DNA of 64,000 nt from Isochrysis galbana. Its lineage: Eukaryota > Haptophyta > Isochrysidales > Isochrysidaceae. This document shows positions 54,397-63,655 of this stretch, piece by piece (the stretch's first letter is position 1; the number at the start of each line of letters is the position of its first letter). The translations under genes were made by a program, and so were the position numbers. The notes under the pieces were generated by a model. The model did not search any database, had not been told where the DNA came from, and worked only from the letters and a program-made list of their open reading frames with translations. Where the stretch lies: the NCBI GenBank assembly GCA_018136815.1, contig CM030932.1, positions 10,118,269 to 10,182,268 of the forward strand. The letters run 5' to 3'.

Positions 54397-55602
54397 ATGC
54401 CGACTCCCAACAACAACACCTCATTTGCCTCCCCTCCACCAGAGGAGGAAGAAGAACCCGAAGATACCCCCTTTTTCATTCAGCTAACTCAGCTAGCTGA
54501 GGACAAAAAGGACATTAAGAGTGAAGATGTAGCAACTTTCATGAAATTCCTACTCTCTAGGCTGGAAGGCCTAGACGCTACGCCAGACGGGATGGACAAG
54601 GGCCGAAAGGGCCCTTGGATATTCTACGTAGACGAAGATGCACACGACCAATTCAAGGCGGCCTACAACGACAAACTTCAAACGGTGCTATCAGGAGTCC
54701 CGCACGAATTCGGAGTCACATATGGCGAACTAGCCGATTCAGCACCGCGCAAGTCCAGTGCGGTCCGGTCCTCCCTCAAGGAGGTTGCCACGTACATCGT
54801 TTTCCGCATCTTCGACCCGATAAAGGCGTACAAAACCAAGACTCGACATTTGGCTAGCGCACTGGAGCGTGAAGGCTTCCATGTCCTTAGGGGCAACCAA
54901 CAACGGGTCAAAACCACGATCGAAGGAATCACGAAAGTCGAGGCAGGTAAGCGCCCGATCTGGCACTTCTACGTATACACGGACAATACTGCCCTAGGCC
55001 ATCGCTTCCCGAGGACCTTTCACGTGACCCTCGAGGATGGGGATAATTTCAATTTGGACTACGCGGTCCGCTCTTCGGTGGAATGCGTGACACCAGAAGG
55101 CGATATCGCGATTCACGGCGCCCCAGGGGGCTGTAAAGGGTACGATAAGCCGTGGGCGATCTCATATCTACGCAAGAATCAAGTCAGTTTTCGCCAATGC
55201 ACATGCGAACAAGACAAAGCAAAAGCGGAGCAACGCAAACGCCAACGCGAAGTGAGCAACGCCATGGACTACAGGGCCCTTATGGGCCTTGGAGCGGCGG
55301 CACCATGCCAGGGCAGAAAATGGATAGCCTTTCCGGCGTACCCGAGAGTAGGAGCGAGCGAAGACGGGCCCCAATTGGGGGTCGGACTACTCCCCATGGC
55401 CGAACACACGCGAGCGCTTCAAGCGATATGGATAGTCCGGTACCTCAACCCGTCAAGGGCGGAATGGAAAACAGTCTTAGATCAATGGCTCAGCCGCACC
55501 CCCTTGGGGCGAGCTGCGGTCTTTTCGAAGGTCGACTTGAGGAGCCTCACGGCTAGCATTCGCGGTAGTAACACGCTCCCGGCAACTATTGTTATAGTTT
55601 GA
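54397..55602 (+). CDS. LINE-B ORF1 core fused to ORF2 C-terminal segment by deletion
   Basis: The frame really extends upstream to 54241, in phase with 48892-49274. Residues ~1-300 are ORF1 core (PWIFYVDEDAHDQF, PIWHFYVYTDN, DYAVR, HGAPGGCKGYD). At about 55310 it jumps in frame to ORF2 sequence found at ~11.7 kb (GRKWIAFPAYPRVGASEDGP), so endonuclease and most of the reverse transcriptase are gone. It terminates in the inserted element at 55584. Confidence 0.8.
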   Translation: MPTPNNNTSFASPPPEEEEEPEDTPFFIQLTQLAEDKKDIKSEDVATFMKFLLSRLEGLDATPDGMDKGRKGPWIFYVDEDAHDQFKAAYNDKLQTVLSGVPHEFGVTYGELADSAPRKSSAVRSSLKEVATYIVFRIFDPIKAYKTKTRHLASALEREGFHVLRGNQQRVKTTIEGITKVEAGKRPIWHFYVYTDNTALGHRFPRTFHVTLEDGDNFNLDYAVRSSVECVTPEGDIAIHGAPGGCKGYDKPWAISYLRKNQVSFRQCTCEQDKAKAEQRKRQREVSNAMDYRALMGLGAAAPCQGRKWIAFPAYPRVGASEDGPQLGVGLLPMAEHTRALQAIWIVRYLNPSRAEWKTVLDQWLSRTPLGRAAVFSKVDLRSLTASIRGSNTLPATIVIV

Positions 55603-56719
55603 ACTATGGAGCGTGCCGCGACCGCTCCCGAGCCCCAGGCGACCCTCGCCACCGCGCCCCACCTGGGACGCCCCATGCCGCCCGAGGCGGCTCGTCAGAA
55701 AGCCCTCTCAGAGCCCATCCAGCCCATCCAAACCACGCCCGCGCAAGCGCGCGGGGTGGCGAGCACTGGCACCGAACAGGTTGCCCCCATGGCTCTGCGT
55801 AGCATGCAGGGGGTCTTTGAGACTCCCTCCAACAGTGGGAAACCCTCCCACCCCAAGAGCACCTCATGTGGGAGGGCAGCTCAGCTGCCCTCCCCATGGT
55901 GGAAACCTCTACCATCAGTGCACCCAACATGGGAGGGCACTTCACAACCATCAATCTCCTACGGAGAGCAACTTGTGCCTCTGTTTTTCAACATGTTGAC
56001 TCACTTCTCGTTTTCACCCCACTCCTGTGGGCCACAAGAACCTACAACTCAGTGCCCTGCCTTGGGCCCTCCTTCAACACTTGACTCCCTCTCCTACTCT
56101 CCCTTCCCTCTAGAACCAACCCAAACAGCACGAACCCCCTCGCCCTCTGTTTCAAGCACCAAAACTTTCAACTCAAGACCTTTGTTGATACACTTCACGT
56201 TTTCATCCCACTCTTGTGGGCCACAATTACCTACAACTCAGTGCCCTGCCTTGGGCCCTCTTCCAACACTTCACTCCCTCTCCCACTCCCTCTTCCAACT
56301 ACAACTAACCCAAGAAGCACAAACCCCCTTGCCCTCTGCTTCAAGCACCAAAAATTTCGACTCAAGACAAGAGGGAGGACATGTCTTGAGGCGGCGTCGC
56401 TGCCCATGCCTAGCGCAAGGGTATAGCGCCCCCACTCAGACATCTCCTTCCCCACAGCTCCTCTCTGAGGAGTTGCTCCTCTCCCTCCCATTAGGCCCCC
56501 TTGCCTGCGAGACCAGAACAGGATCCTGGCGTAGGGGGCTGTCTGAGTGTGGAGGGAGGGGCGCTCTGGCTAGCGCAGGTAGAAAGCTAGTGAAGAGCTG
56601 GGTGGCATAAGGGGGGAAGGGTGCTTGCGCTTGCCGCGGCAGGGGGTCCTGTCTTGAGTGAGCGCTAGTCCCGTTCCTTTGCCGCGCCGCGACCCATAAA
56701 AATTTGTTAAAAATAAAAA
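55584..56719 (+). mobile_element. Hairpin-headed non-autonomous retroelement, 18-bp TSD
   Basis: Flanked by TAGTAACACGCTCCCGGC at 55566-55583 and 56720-56737. It begins exactly at AACTATTGTTATAGTT and ends in an A/T-rich tail (TTGTTAAAAATAAAAA). It is 1136 bp long with no LINE enzymatic domains. It has two ~95-bp imperfect direct repeats near 55995-56095 and 56185-56285. Confidence 0.92.
55606..56610 (+). CDS. Low-complexity ORF of the non-autonomous retroelement
   Basis: The 334-codon frame starts MERAAT... at the conserved ATGGAGCG. It is Pro/Ser/Thr-rich, with two copies of a block containing HSCGPQ-PTTQCPALGP caused by the internal direct repeat. No domain was recognised. Whether it is translated is unknown; it resembles the LINE ORF1 start only at its beginning. 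Confidence 0.4.
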   Translation: MERAATAPEPQATLATAPHLGRPMPPEAARQKALSEPIQPIQTTPAQARGVASTGTEQVAPMALRSMQGVFETPSNSGKPSHPKSTSCGRAAQLPSPWWKPLPSVHPTWEGTSQPSISYGEQLVPLFFNMLTHFSFSPHSCGPQEPTTQCPALGPPSTLDSLSYSPFPLEPTQTARTPSPSVSSTKTFNSRPLLIHFTFSSHSCGPQLPTTQCPALGPLPTLHSLSHSLFQLQLTQEAQTPLPSASSTKNFDSRQEGGHVLRRRRCPCLAQGYSAPTQTSPSPQLLSEELLLSLPLGPLACETRTGSWRRGLSECGGRGALASAGRKLVKSWVA

Positions 56720-56737
56720 TAGTAACACGCTCCCGGC

Positions 56738-57362
56738 CTTTTGGAAGCATGCACTTGAGAATTTTAGACGGATCAACTTCCTTAGGGAAGAAACCACGCG
56801 GGAAGGAACGCAGGGTTCCCCGATATGGCATGATCTTTTCCACAAACCTCCGGCGATTCACCATTCACATAGGTCGAAATGGGAGTCTCTACAGACAGTT
56901 ATCGTACATAACACTACTAACCCGGGTACGGGGGACATATACACTACGGAAGAATGCGCGGCTTACTTGCCTGAAGGAGAACGTTGGATACGCCATAGAG
57001 GAAATTACATATCGGTAGGCCCCTTTCTTAAGTCGTGGGAAAAGATATCTGAGTGGGCTACAACAAGACTAATGAATGCCACATTCGAATATATAGACCT
57101 TCTAAAAAAACAGGCCAAGCCACCGCCCCCGGCGCCGCAAGAGCAAGAATTAGCCCCTCCAGAAGATCCGGACGCACACGATCTAGGCGACATTCTAGTG
57201 GACAAAGACCATAATTTTTATTTGCGCCGAAGAGGCGATTACCACGAAGTCCAGCTCAACGTTATGGGAGAGCCCCACATCCACGAGCGGATCAGCCCGC
57301 AACTCCTGCCCGACGAGTTATACACTCCGCTGAAGTGGGGACGAGCATACGACGGCCCTTTA
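56738..57362 (+). CDS. LINE-B ORF2 fragment, continuation
   Basis: The third frame resumes the ORF2 reading (FWKHALENFRRINF ... WIRHRGNYISVGPFLKSW ... LRRRGDYHEVQLNVMGEPHI) interrupted at 55583. It breaks off after LKWGRAYDGP where a CCCTTTATCGATTAT minisatellite begins. The knuckle, C-terminus and 3' UTR present at 10.1 kb are missing. Confidence 0.75.
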
Positions 57363-57610
57363 TCGATTATCGATTATCCCCCCAGGGAGCTCCGTGGGGA
57401 GGGGGGGAAATTCTAGATTCCATGCTTTGTCGAATATCGATTATCCCCCCCCCCGCCAGGGAGCTCCAGAGGGGGAATTCTGCTAGATTCAGACTCCGTC
57501 CTTTATCGATTATCCCCCCCCTAGGGAGCTCCAGGGGGGGGTTTGAAGATTCCCTCCTTTATCGATTATCCCCCCCCTTGGGGGGGGGGGGGTCTCTGGG
57601 GCTAGGAGCC
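57355..57610. repeat. ~70-bp minisatellite, four units
   Basis: Each unit has TTTATCGATTATCCCCCCC or a close variant, then CAGGGAGCTCC and a G-run. It begins exactly at the broken end of LINE-B ORF2. Confidence 0.85.
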
Positions 57611-58744
57611 CACCAGGGGCTAACACATCATCTAGCTCTGCATCTGAGCCGATGAAACTTGTCTTTCACAGTGGCAGGTACCCCCCCCCCCCACCTCAGC
57701 TTGGGGGGGGCACACATGCTGCTTGTGAGGCTGGGCTGAGGAGGGTGCTTGAGGAACAATTGCGAAAAAGAAGGGTGAGTGGGCAGCCTTGGTCGCAACG
57801 CTCAAGGCACGGTCTCCCAGAGGGAGTTACACGTTACGCATCATGAGGTTGGATCTTGTGCAAGGCTGCCCCACCCCTCTGAACAGTGGGTAATGGTAAC
57901 TCGTAGGAATGCAAGGCACGGTCTCTCATAAAGAGAGTTACACGTAACGCATCATGCATCCTGTGGTAGTTTAAGGACATTTCGGTCCCTATATTTGAAA
58001 GGATGTGTGCACCAACATACTCTTATCAAGCAATTTGCGTGGCCTTGCCATCTGATGAAGAAGCCACACAAATAGGTGGATGGAGCCGTGAGGGCTCTAC
58101 GTCCCCTGTCTACACGCAGGAGTGAACAGGCGCAGGCTCTCACAAAACATCACCACTAGCCCCGAGACAGCAACAGGAAAAGAGTGACGGGCTCGCCGAG
58201 AATGCACCAGCGACCACCCACCGTCCACCACCCCAAAATGTGCTCTTGTGTGCTACCTGGGCGCCAAAGAGGCACGAACAACACGGGTGGTGCCAGAGGC
58301 GGGTACGGCGCGTGCACGAGACATAGCAGTGTTGGCACCCATGAATCACCATCCATCAGGGCGAAACGTGCCATGTCTGAGGGCCGCAAGGCACACACAA
58401 GGCACACGCAGACATGAACAAACACGAGCCGCGGATGGGAGGTGAGGCAAGCTGAGACCGTGCATCGTGCATGGTCTTCGGGCGCCGACATGACGGGCGA
58501 AGCGGGGAGAGGAGAGAGCGAGTACTGGCGTGCCCACGCCGCGTGTGACGCCGCGACAGTGCCCAAGCGCATTGAAGAGCTGGGGAGTGGCTGCATGCTG
58601 GCCAGACGGGCACGGAGACGGCCCCCTAGACGCGACGAGGAGGGACGACATCCCCGGCTGCCCGGGCGCAAGCTCCGGGTGCGGTGGGTGGGCGGGGGAC
58701 CTCGCGTGTAGCCCTGAGGGGGCCATGTGGGGGCGCGTCGGGAA
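57611..58744. repeat. Intergenic DNA with a ~45-bp direct repeat
   Basis: CAAGGCACGGTCTC followed by GAGTTACACGT-ACGCATCATG occurs near 57808-57846 and 57910-57956. No gene is recognised to 58.7 kb. Confidence 0.5.
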
Positions 58745-59030
58745 TCTCGCGCGGAGTGAGCGCGCCCCCCCCCCCGCGCTCCCCCCGTTTCCGCTGGGGA
58801 GCCTTCCCCCCCCTCCCCTCTCGCTCTCTCTCATTCTTCGCCGCCCTCTCCCGCCGCCGCCGCGCGCCGCTCACACACACTCAGCCTAAATTTACATCTC
58901 CTCCACTCTCTCACTGTGTTTCATCGGAAAGGGAAGGCTTTGCCAGAGTGAAGCGGTGGGGGCGGGGGGGGGGGGCGTGAGAGAGAAAACCGCTGCCCGC
59001 GGTGTGTGGCGGTTACGGCGGCGGCCTTCG
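58745..59030. promoter_or_regulatory. CT-rich tract and G-run upstream of the 59-kb gene
   Basis: C/T-rich runs (58760-58865) and a G-run near 58956-58975 lie just upstream of the start, matching the pattern at other genes. Confidence 0.4.
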
Positions 59031-59834
59031 ATGGCGTACGGCAGCCCCTCCCCGCCGCCGTCGCGCCCGCCGCAGCTCGACTCGCCCAACACGACGATGG
59101 CTGACCTGGGCATGATGGGGAGCCCGCTCCACATCAAAGAATTTTCCAAGCCCATTGCCGCTGCCGCTCTCTGTCAGACGCTTACCCCCCCCACACCACC
59201 GCCACTCGTCTCCACTTCGCAACTTCGCTGCCTCAAGACACTCTTCCGGATCTACTCGCACAGCGTCTTCCTCAATGCTGAGGAATGTGATGGCGTACAG
59301 CTTCCCTCACGCACAGTGCGCAGCCTTTCGCGCGACGCCTGGAATCGATTCTGCCGTGAGATCCTGCAGGGCGGGGCGCATGGCATCCCCCTGATCCCAT
59401 ATGTGCGCATGATCCCGCTCTACGACGAACACGCCGCATCCGTGCCGTACGTTGTGCCACGAGAGGAATTTCGGTGCCCGTCCAATAAGCTTCCGCCGCG
59501 GGTGCCTGAGCCCGTCTTTGGTTGGGATGCGTTCCTTGGCTTACTAGAGGATGTGGCGGACAGGTGGTATGCTGGTCTCAGCTCCTCCAAAATCAGGGGC
59601 GTCAAGCGTAAGCCGTGGGTGTCCGCCGCATCTGTCCGCGACGGGCCCGCATGCTCGCCTCTCGCTGCGATGTGCGACGAAATCGCGTGCTCGTCATTCC
59701 ACGATCCTGCGTCAGAGCAGATGCTCACGCGCAGGCAGTTCAGCCTCGCCACCGCTGGCGTCGATGAGAGCCGGCGCTCGATCTTGCCCAAGCATGTCGC
59801 TCTCAGCGACTTGCTTATTGTGATGAGCGCCTAA
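59031..59834 (+). CDS. Hypothetical protein, no recognised domain
   Basis: About 267 residues from the ATG at 59031. The in-frame ATG at 58956 lies within the G-run and is less likely. The N-terminus is Pro/Ser-rich. A helical middle follows (SQLRCLKTLFRIYSHSVFL, NAEECDGVQLPSRTVRSLSR, DAWNRFCREILQGGAHG), then PEPVFGWDAFLGLLEDVADR. The C-terminal end is AGVDESRRSILPKHVALSDL. Composition and even codon use argue for a real gene; no signal peptide or membrane segment. Additional exons downstream were not detected. Function unknown. Confidence 0.55.
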   Translation: MAYGSPSPPPSRPPQLDSPNTTMADLGMMGSPLHIKEFSKPIAAAALCQTLTPPTPPPLVSTSQLRCLKTLFRIYSHSVFLNAEECDGVQLPSRTVRSLSRDAWNRFCREILQGGAHGIPLIPYVRMIPLYDEHAASVPYVVPREEFRCPSNKLPPRVPEPVFGWDAFLGLLEDVADRWYAGLSSSKIRGVKRKPWVSAASVRDGPACSPLAAMCDEIACSSFHDPASEQMLTRRQFSLATAGVDESRRSILPKHVALSDLLIVMSA

Positions 59835-60270
59835 TCCGCTGGATTCATTTTTAAATGCCGCCGCGGCATTCACCTACGGTGACGCTGCCCTTCATCTGCG
59901 TGCCGCCATGTGGGAATCCCACACTTTCTCGACGCCTTGACCTACGCGTACAAGTGGGCTCATTCACTTATCTAGCACGTGAATCGCACATGAAATACCG
60001 TGCTCAAACGGTAACATATTGTGCGTTGTGATCATAGACGACTCCGTCTTTGTGTGCGTGTCCAGCCAGAAGTCCATTGTGTTCACTAGGGATGGAACAG
60101 TGCACAGTAGTTGCGCATCGCCTCGGAGCCTTTTTCCTCACAATAGGCTAGAGCCTTGTTCCTTGTTCTTTTAAATTTTTAAATTGTTTTATGATCTCAC
60201 CGCACTCGCGGCCGCGGACCCACTATTTCTTTCACGCAGCAAACTTTCTACACCCACACTCCCGCGGCCC
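59835..60270. other. No gene seen
   Basis: 3' flank of the 59-kb gene; AT-rich near 60170-60200. Confidence 0.4.
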
Positions 60271-60361
60271 TAGCGCGGGTACTCACTAGGGGGATGCGGA
60301 GGGCACCATCTCTAATGGGCAAACGAAGGCCTGAATGAGCTTCCTATATGTTCCGGTATGG
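60271..60361 (-). mobile_element. Solo end of a relative of the satellite-bearing TIR element
   Basis: Starts TAGCGCGGGTACTCACTAG, against TAGCCCGGTCACTCACTAG in the main copies. It continues with similarity to their right end (GGATGCGGAGGGC, AATGGGCAAA, TTCCGGTATG). It is cut by the retroelement hairpin at 60363. Confidence 0.7.
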
Positions 60362-60362
60362 G

Positions 60363-60600
60363 ACAACTAACTTTGTAGTTGGTTGCGATGGAGCGTGCCG
60401 CCGAGCCCCTCCTCTCCATCGGGCGGGTTGCAAAGGATACTACAAGAACTACGCAATGGCTTTCGCGCCGCCGCTATGCGTATGCGTGTTGGCACTCCTA
60501 TCCTTGGCGGCGACCGCACTCCTGAACCTTTACTCGCACCCGACTCCCCATTACTCTTACATACCGCCGAGGCCACCGATGTAGGGTGTTGAGTAGCCTT
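60363..60600 (+). mobile_element. Family-A-type retroelement 5' end, short copy
   Basis: CAACTA-ACTTTG-TAGTTG hairpin, then GTTGCG and ATGGAGCGTGCC (ATG at 60388). The MERAAEP... frame runs about 45 codons. An overlapping frame at 60456-60584 begins MAFAPPLCVCVLALLSLAAT and looks signal-peptide-like; it may be chance. Confidence 0.55.
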
Positions 60601-61104
60601 GTACTTGCCCGCACAACGACTTCAATTACGCGGAGCCGGAGCAGATATTTTGCGCTGCTCCCCGGTCACGGGGGCAGTGAGTGAGACTCATGGACGAGTT
60701 CCAATGTCTCAGAATTGCATATCTTTGCGATACACCCCCCCCCACTCAGCTACATGACAATCAAATACGTACTACAATCTGTTCCACCTATGTGGGCAGC
60801 CGGGGAAGTATTTGGCGGAATTTAGAAATTTTGAGACATTGGAAGTGGCCTCAGGGTCTCATGACTAGATACAGCACCGCTCTTTCCGCACAAGGACACT
60901 CACAGACCGTGGAATTAAACTAGCTAGGCTCCCCCTTGTAGCATTCGCGAATCGACACTCGTTAGGCTTCGCTCTCCTCTTCGTCGTTCGGTATTATCGT
61001 TATAATTCTCTGCCTTCTCTCGTTCTCGGTCAAAAGCTTCGCTCGGACGCCTAGGATCTGGGGGTGTGGAGAGCCCTCTTTCTTCCTGCCTTCCGCGTGT
61101 AGAC
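60601..61104. other. No gene seen
   Basis: Mixed intergenic DNA. Confidence 0.35.
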
Positions 61105-61196
61105 TGGTGGTGATTGAACGCTTTTCTATGCTGTGGGTGATGGTGATTGAACGCTTTTCTATGCTATGGGTGATGGTGATTGAACGCTTCTCGCCT
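61105..61196 (+). repeat. Minisatellite GGTGATTGAACGCTTTTC, three units
   Basis: A ~33-bp unit with TCTATGCTGTGGGTGAT between cores; the last core ends GCTTCTCGCCTCGTC and runs into the hAT fragment. Inverted homologue at 30.95-31.13 kb. Confidence 0.8.
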
Positions 61197-61425
61197 CGTC
61201 AAGGAGTTCAACATGCATGTGCTGAATTGGTGGGCCTGCAACCGCTCTAAGATTCCTAATTGGGCAATGGCAGCTCGCATCACTTTTTCTTTGACACCTT
61301 CTTCTGCTTCGTGTGAGCGCGTTTTCTCATTGTTGAAGTGTATGTTTGGGCATCTTCAAAGCGCGAGCCTTGCTGATCAAGTGCAAGCTGCGCTCATGTT
61401 GCGATACAATGAGCGTAAGTGTTGA
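61195..61425 (+). pseudogene. hAT transposase C-terminal dimerisation fragment
   Basis: About 75 codons read VLNWWACNRSKIPNWAMAAR, then FSLTPSSASCERVFSLLKCM and a terminal LMLRYNERKC. WW-x-x-N ... P-x-WA and SSASCERVFS are the hallmark of the hAT C-terminal dimerisation region. The catalytic core is absent, and no ATG precedes it apart from the minisatellite. Confidence 0.8.
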
Positions 61426-61734
61426 GTTGTGATTGATATGATTGAGGTGATTGCTCTTACGCTGCTTGATGCAAGAAGGAACTGGCTAAGAACTCACAAA
61501 TTATTATGTTCTTCACTATTATGTAAGTAAGTAGTAAGTGAGACAGACGATACACCGACGAGCTATTGATGTTCATTGATGTGGATGTATTTCACCGCGC
61601 GGTGCTGAAAATACAAGAATTTTTTTCGAAACTTTTGGGAAATTTGGGGGCTCACTGTAGGATTTTTGAAAAAATTTTGCGAGAAATTTGGGGAGGAATT
61701 TCGCAAAACTCTTACCAGGCCCTAGGGAGGAGGG
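61426..61734. other. No gene seen
   Basis: AT-richer sequence with TTTTTCGAAA-type stretches. Confidence 0.35.
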
Positions 61735-61780
61735 GAGCGGGGCGCGCTCCATGACCCTATCGTTATCACGATAGTTTTAC
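61735..61780 (-). mobile_element. Solo retroelement 5' hairpin, third stem variant
   Basis: The minus strand reads CTATCGT-GATA-ACGATAG, then GGTC, then ATGGAGCGCGCC. The stem is identical to the 14.6-kb copy; the loop differs. No LINE body follows. Confidence 0.6.
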
Positions 61781-61868
61781 GCCCCAACCAAGTAAAAACT
61801 TAGCTGATGCTAGTAGTTGTAAGACGCAAGGCAAGGAGGGACGCAAAAGTAGCCTCTTTGCCATGCCC

Positions 61869-63161
61869 TCAACTCGCATGGCTCGCCGCCCACGTGGGGG
61901 TGTGCGGTGAAGGCCGAGGGCGTAGGCTGCCATCCATATTCCGCCTCACATGGTTGGCGCAACCCATAGCTGCAGTTGCACTACTACTACAATTCGAGAG
62001 GTCAGAAAAGAGCCGAAGGTAGCGGTCACGCGTGGCGTTCCAGCCCACGCTAGAGAGCACGGCGAGCCGCAAGCGCGCAAAGATGGAATCGAGTTTTCCA
62101 GAATGGATTTCGGTGATTTTGTCATGAACACATCTCAAGTCGGCACACAAAAAGCGCGTACCGCCAAAGTCATTGAACTCATTGTAGCTGGCCTGAGGTG
62201 CGTAAGCTATGGTTGGTATGCCCATAACTACCGCGTTGCTGAAGCGCTGCCCAGGCTCGTACATGTGTGAAATGGGCTCCTTTGTGTTCCATGCAACAGC
62301 CACGCTCAGCCGATCAAAGAAGGAACACTGCCTCGAACGAAAATCGTTACGGAGTCCCTCTTCGGATTTGCTGTTGCTATGCGCCCAGAGCGCATGCCTT
62401 ATTCTCGAGGCGGGGATAGGTTCACGCTCAACTTTGAGGCCTAATGATCCTATCAATTCATCCCCACTGAGCCGATCCAGGAGCCCATTCTCCCAGCCAA
62501 TGAGACCAATCATGCGATTGGCAGAACGATCAAGTCGTGGCTCGCATTCCATATTGTAGTGATGCGGGATGACTGTGCATACCGGCGTGCGGCATTGGTC
62601 ATCGATCTGTGGCCCAGAGTTCATAATTTGCCCAGTAAACTGGTGAGCATATGCCTTGTAAAAGTGCCTCAGACCCGATGCATGCTTTAGCGCAACAACA
62701 TTGGACCACGTGATGTCAACATGATCCAGAATATGATGCTCTCCGATACCCATCTCAAGGACCTTTGGGCAAACATGTTTCACGTGGATCACCACGTGAA
62801 AGTGATGGCCCATCATGCCGCCCGCTGTGTGGCAGTAGAAGAGCACCGCACCCAGCCGTGCTGCGGTCATCTTGCCACGGTAATTGCCAGACGATTGGCC
62901 AAAGAAGGGCGCAAACGCAATGTTGGCATGCGGCAGCGTCTCTGACGTGTCTTGGGTCTGTGGTGGACGACGGCTGGGCCAGCTTGGCCTACCTGCTACC
63001 GTTGTGTTGGCAGCGCCTGCGCGTGACTTGGGTCCCCAAAGCTTCCTGCCGGTGCCCACCTGATTGCCATGCAAGAGTCCAACGTTCGAGTGCGCTCGTG
63101 GCAGCCACAGCTCGGCACTGGCCTCTCGCACCTTCCTGGCTGGCTGCATCTCGTGCGGCAC
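61869..63161 (-). CDS. Glycosyltransferase-like protein, hypothetical
   Basis: The 430-residue frame is convincing from about 62870 (MTAARLG) to 61930. An upstream part to 63161 may be exon or intron. Recognisable blocks: GAVLFYCHTAGG, DITWSNVVALKHA, VIPHHYNMECEP, and a C-terminal YEPGQRFSNAVVMGIPTIAY followed by SYNEF and RLRLAVLSSVGWNATRDRYL. The last block (acidic residue, then N-A-hydrophobic-x-GIPT) resembles the nucleotide-sugar-binding half of GT-B-fold glycosyltransferases. There is no strong signal peptide. Specific substrate and family are not assigned. The tail after LRLFSDLS is low complexity. Confidence 0.5.
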   Translation of the reverse strand: MPHEMQPARKVREASAELWLPRAHSNVGLLHGNQVGTGRKLWGPKSRAGAANTTVAGRPSWPSRRPPQTQDTSETLPHANIAFAPFFGQSSGNYRGKMTAARLGAVLFYCHTAGGMMGHHFHVVIHVKHVCPKVLEMGIGEHHILDHVDITWSNVVALKHASGLRHFYKAYAHQFTGQIMNSGPQIDDQCRTPVCTVIPHHYNMECEPRLDRSANRMIGLIGWENGLLDRLSGDELIGSLGLKVEREPIPASRIRHALWAHSNSKSEEGLRNDFRSRQCSFFDRLSVAVAWNTKEPISHMYEPGQRFSNAVVMGIPTIAYAPQASYNEFNDFGGTRFLCADLRCVHDKITEIHSGKLDSIFARLRLAVLSSVGWNATRDRYLRLFSDLSNCSSSATAAMGCANHVRRNMDGSLRPRPSPHTPTWAASHAS

Positions 63162-63420
63162 TCTCTACCCTCCGCCAACTTGTCCCTGCCCCCCACCCCA
63201 CCCCACCCCACCCCTTCCTTCTCCCTTTCGTCTCCGGGTCCGTGCACCGCCCCTGTTGTAGTGTTGCGCGCCTCTGGTCGCGTCCGCCCAGCGAGGCGAC
63301 GGGGAGTGGGGGCGGTCAAACAGGGTTTTTTTATTAGAGGGTTTCTGCAGCGACTCAACGGGGACTCAAGACTCAAGAGTGGCCGAGTCAACAGTCTTGA
63401 TTCCCCGTTGAGTCGCTGTT
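63162..63420. repeat. MITE-2-type end and a perfect-stem inverted repeat
   Basis: 63309-63326 matches the MITE 2 terminus (GGCGGTCAAACAGGG). At 63350-63416 GCGACTCAACGGGGACTCAA is followed by a near-perfect inverse (TTGATTCCCCGTTGAGTCGC), able to form a hairpin of about 24 bp with a ~20-base loop. Confidence 0.65.
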
Positions 63421-63512
63421 GAGTCGCTCTTGCAAAAGACCAAATCAGACGGCGGAGACCCAACAGAGGTCTTCTCAACCAATCTCGCGCCGCCAGAGTG
63501 CGCTGGCCAGCG

Positions 63513-63655
63513 ATGGCCACCCGGCCCTTCACGGCGCGAGAGGTGGAGGACTGCAAACTGGCCATGTTTCTGGTGCTGGAGGAGCGGAGAGCCAGGGCGC
63601 GCAAGAGGGCTCGCGACGGGCCGGACGCCGCCACAGATGACTTCTGGGAACTGGC
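63513..63655 (+). pseudogene. N-terminal gene fragment abutting LINE-B
   Basis: ATG at 63513 opens MATRPFTAREVEDCKLAMFL, then a basic RRARARKRARD helix and FWELA. At ~63655 it changes abruptly to antisense LINE-B. It looks like the start of a real (perhaps transposase) gene truncated by the LINE; the family was not assigned. Confidence 0.35.

Larger units (their letters stand above)
48866..57362 (+). mobile_element. LINE family B, interrupted by two later retroelements
   Basis: The 5' hairpin and ATGGAGCG are at 48866-48900. The body continues to 49274, resumes at 54241-55583, and again at 56720-57362, where it ends inside ORF2 without its 3' UTR. The gaps are a nested LINE-A and a short hairpin-headed element, each bounded by a TSD. 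An internal deletion (about 55310) also joins ORF1 straight to the C-terminal region of ORF2, as in the 12.8-kb copy but at another point. Confidence 0.85.

Noticed and set aside
56704-57018. 104-residue Arg/Leu-rich ORF
   Set aside because: Out of frame with the LINE-B ORF2 reading that covers the same bases.
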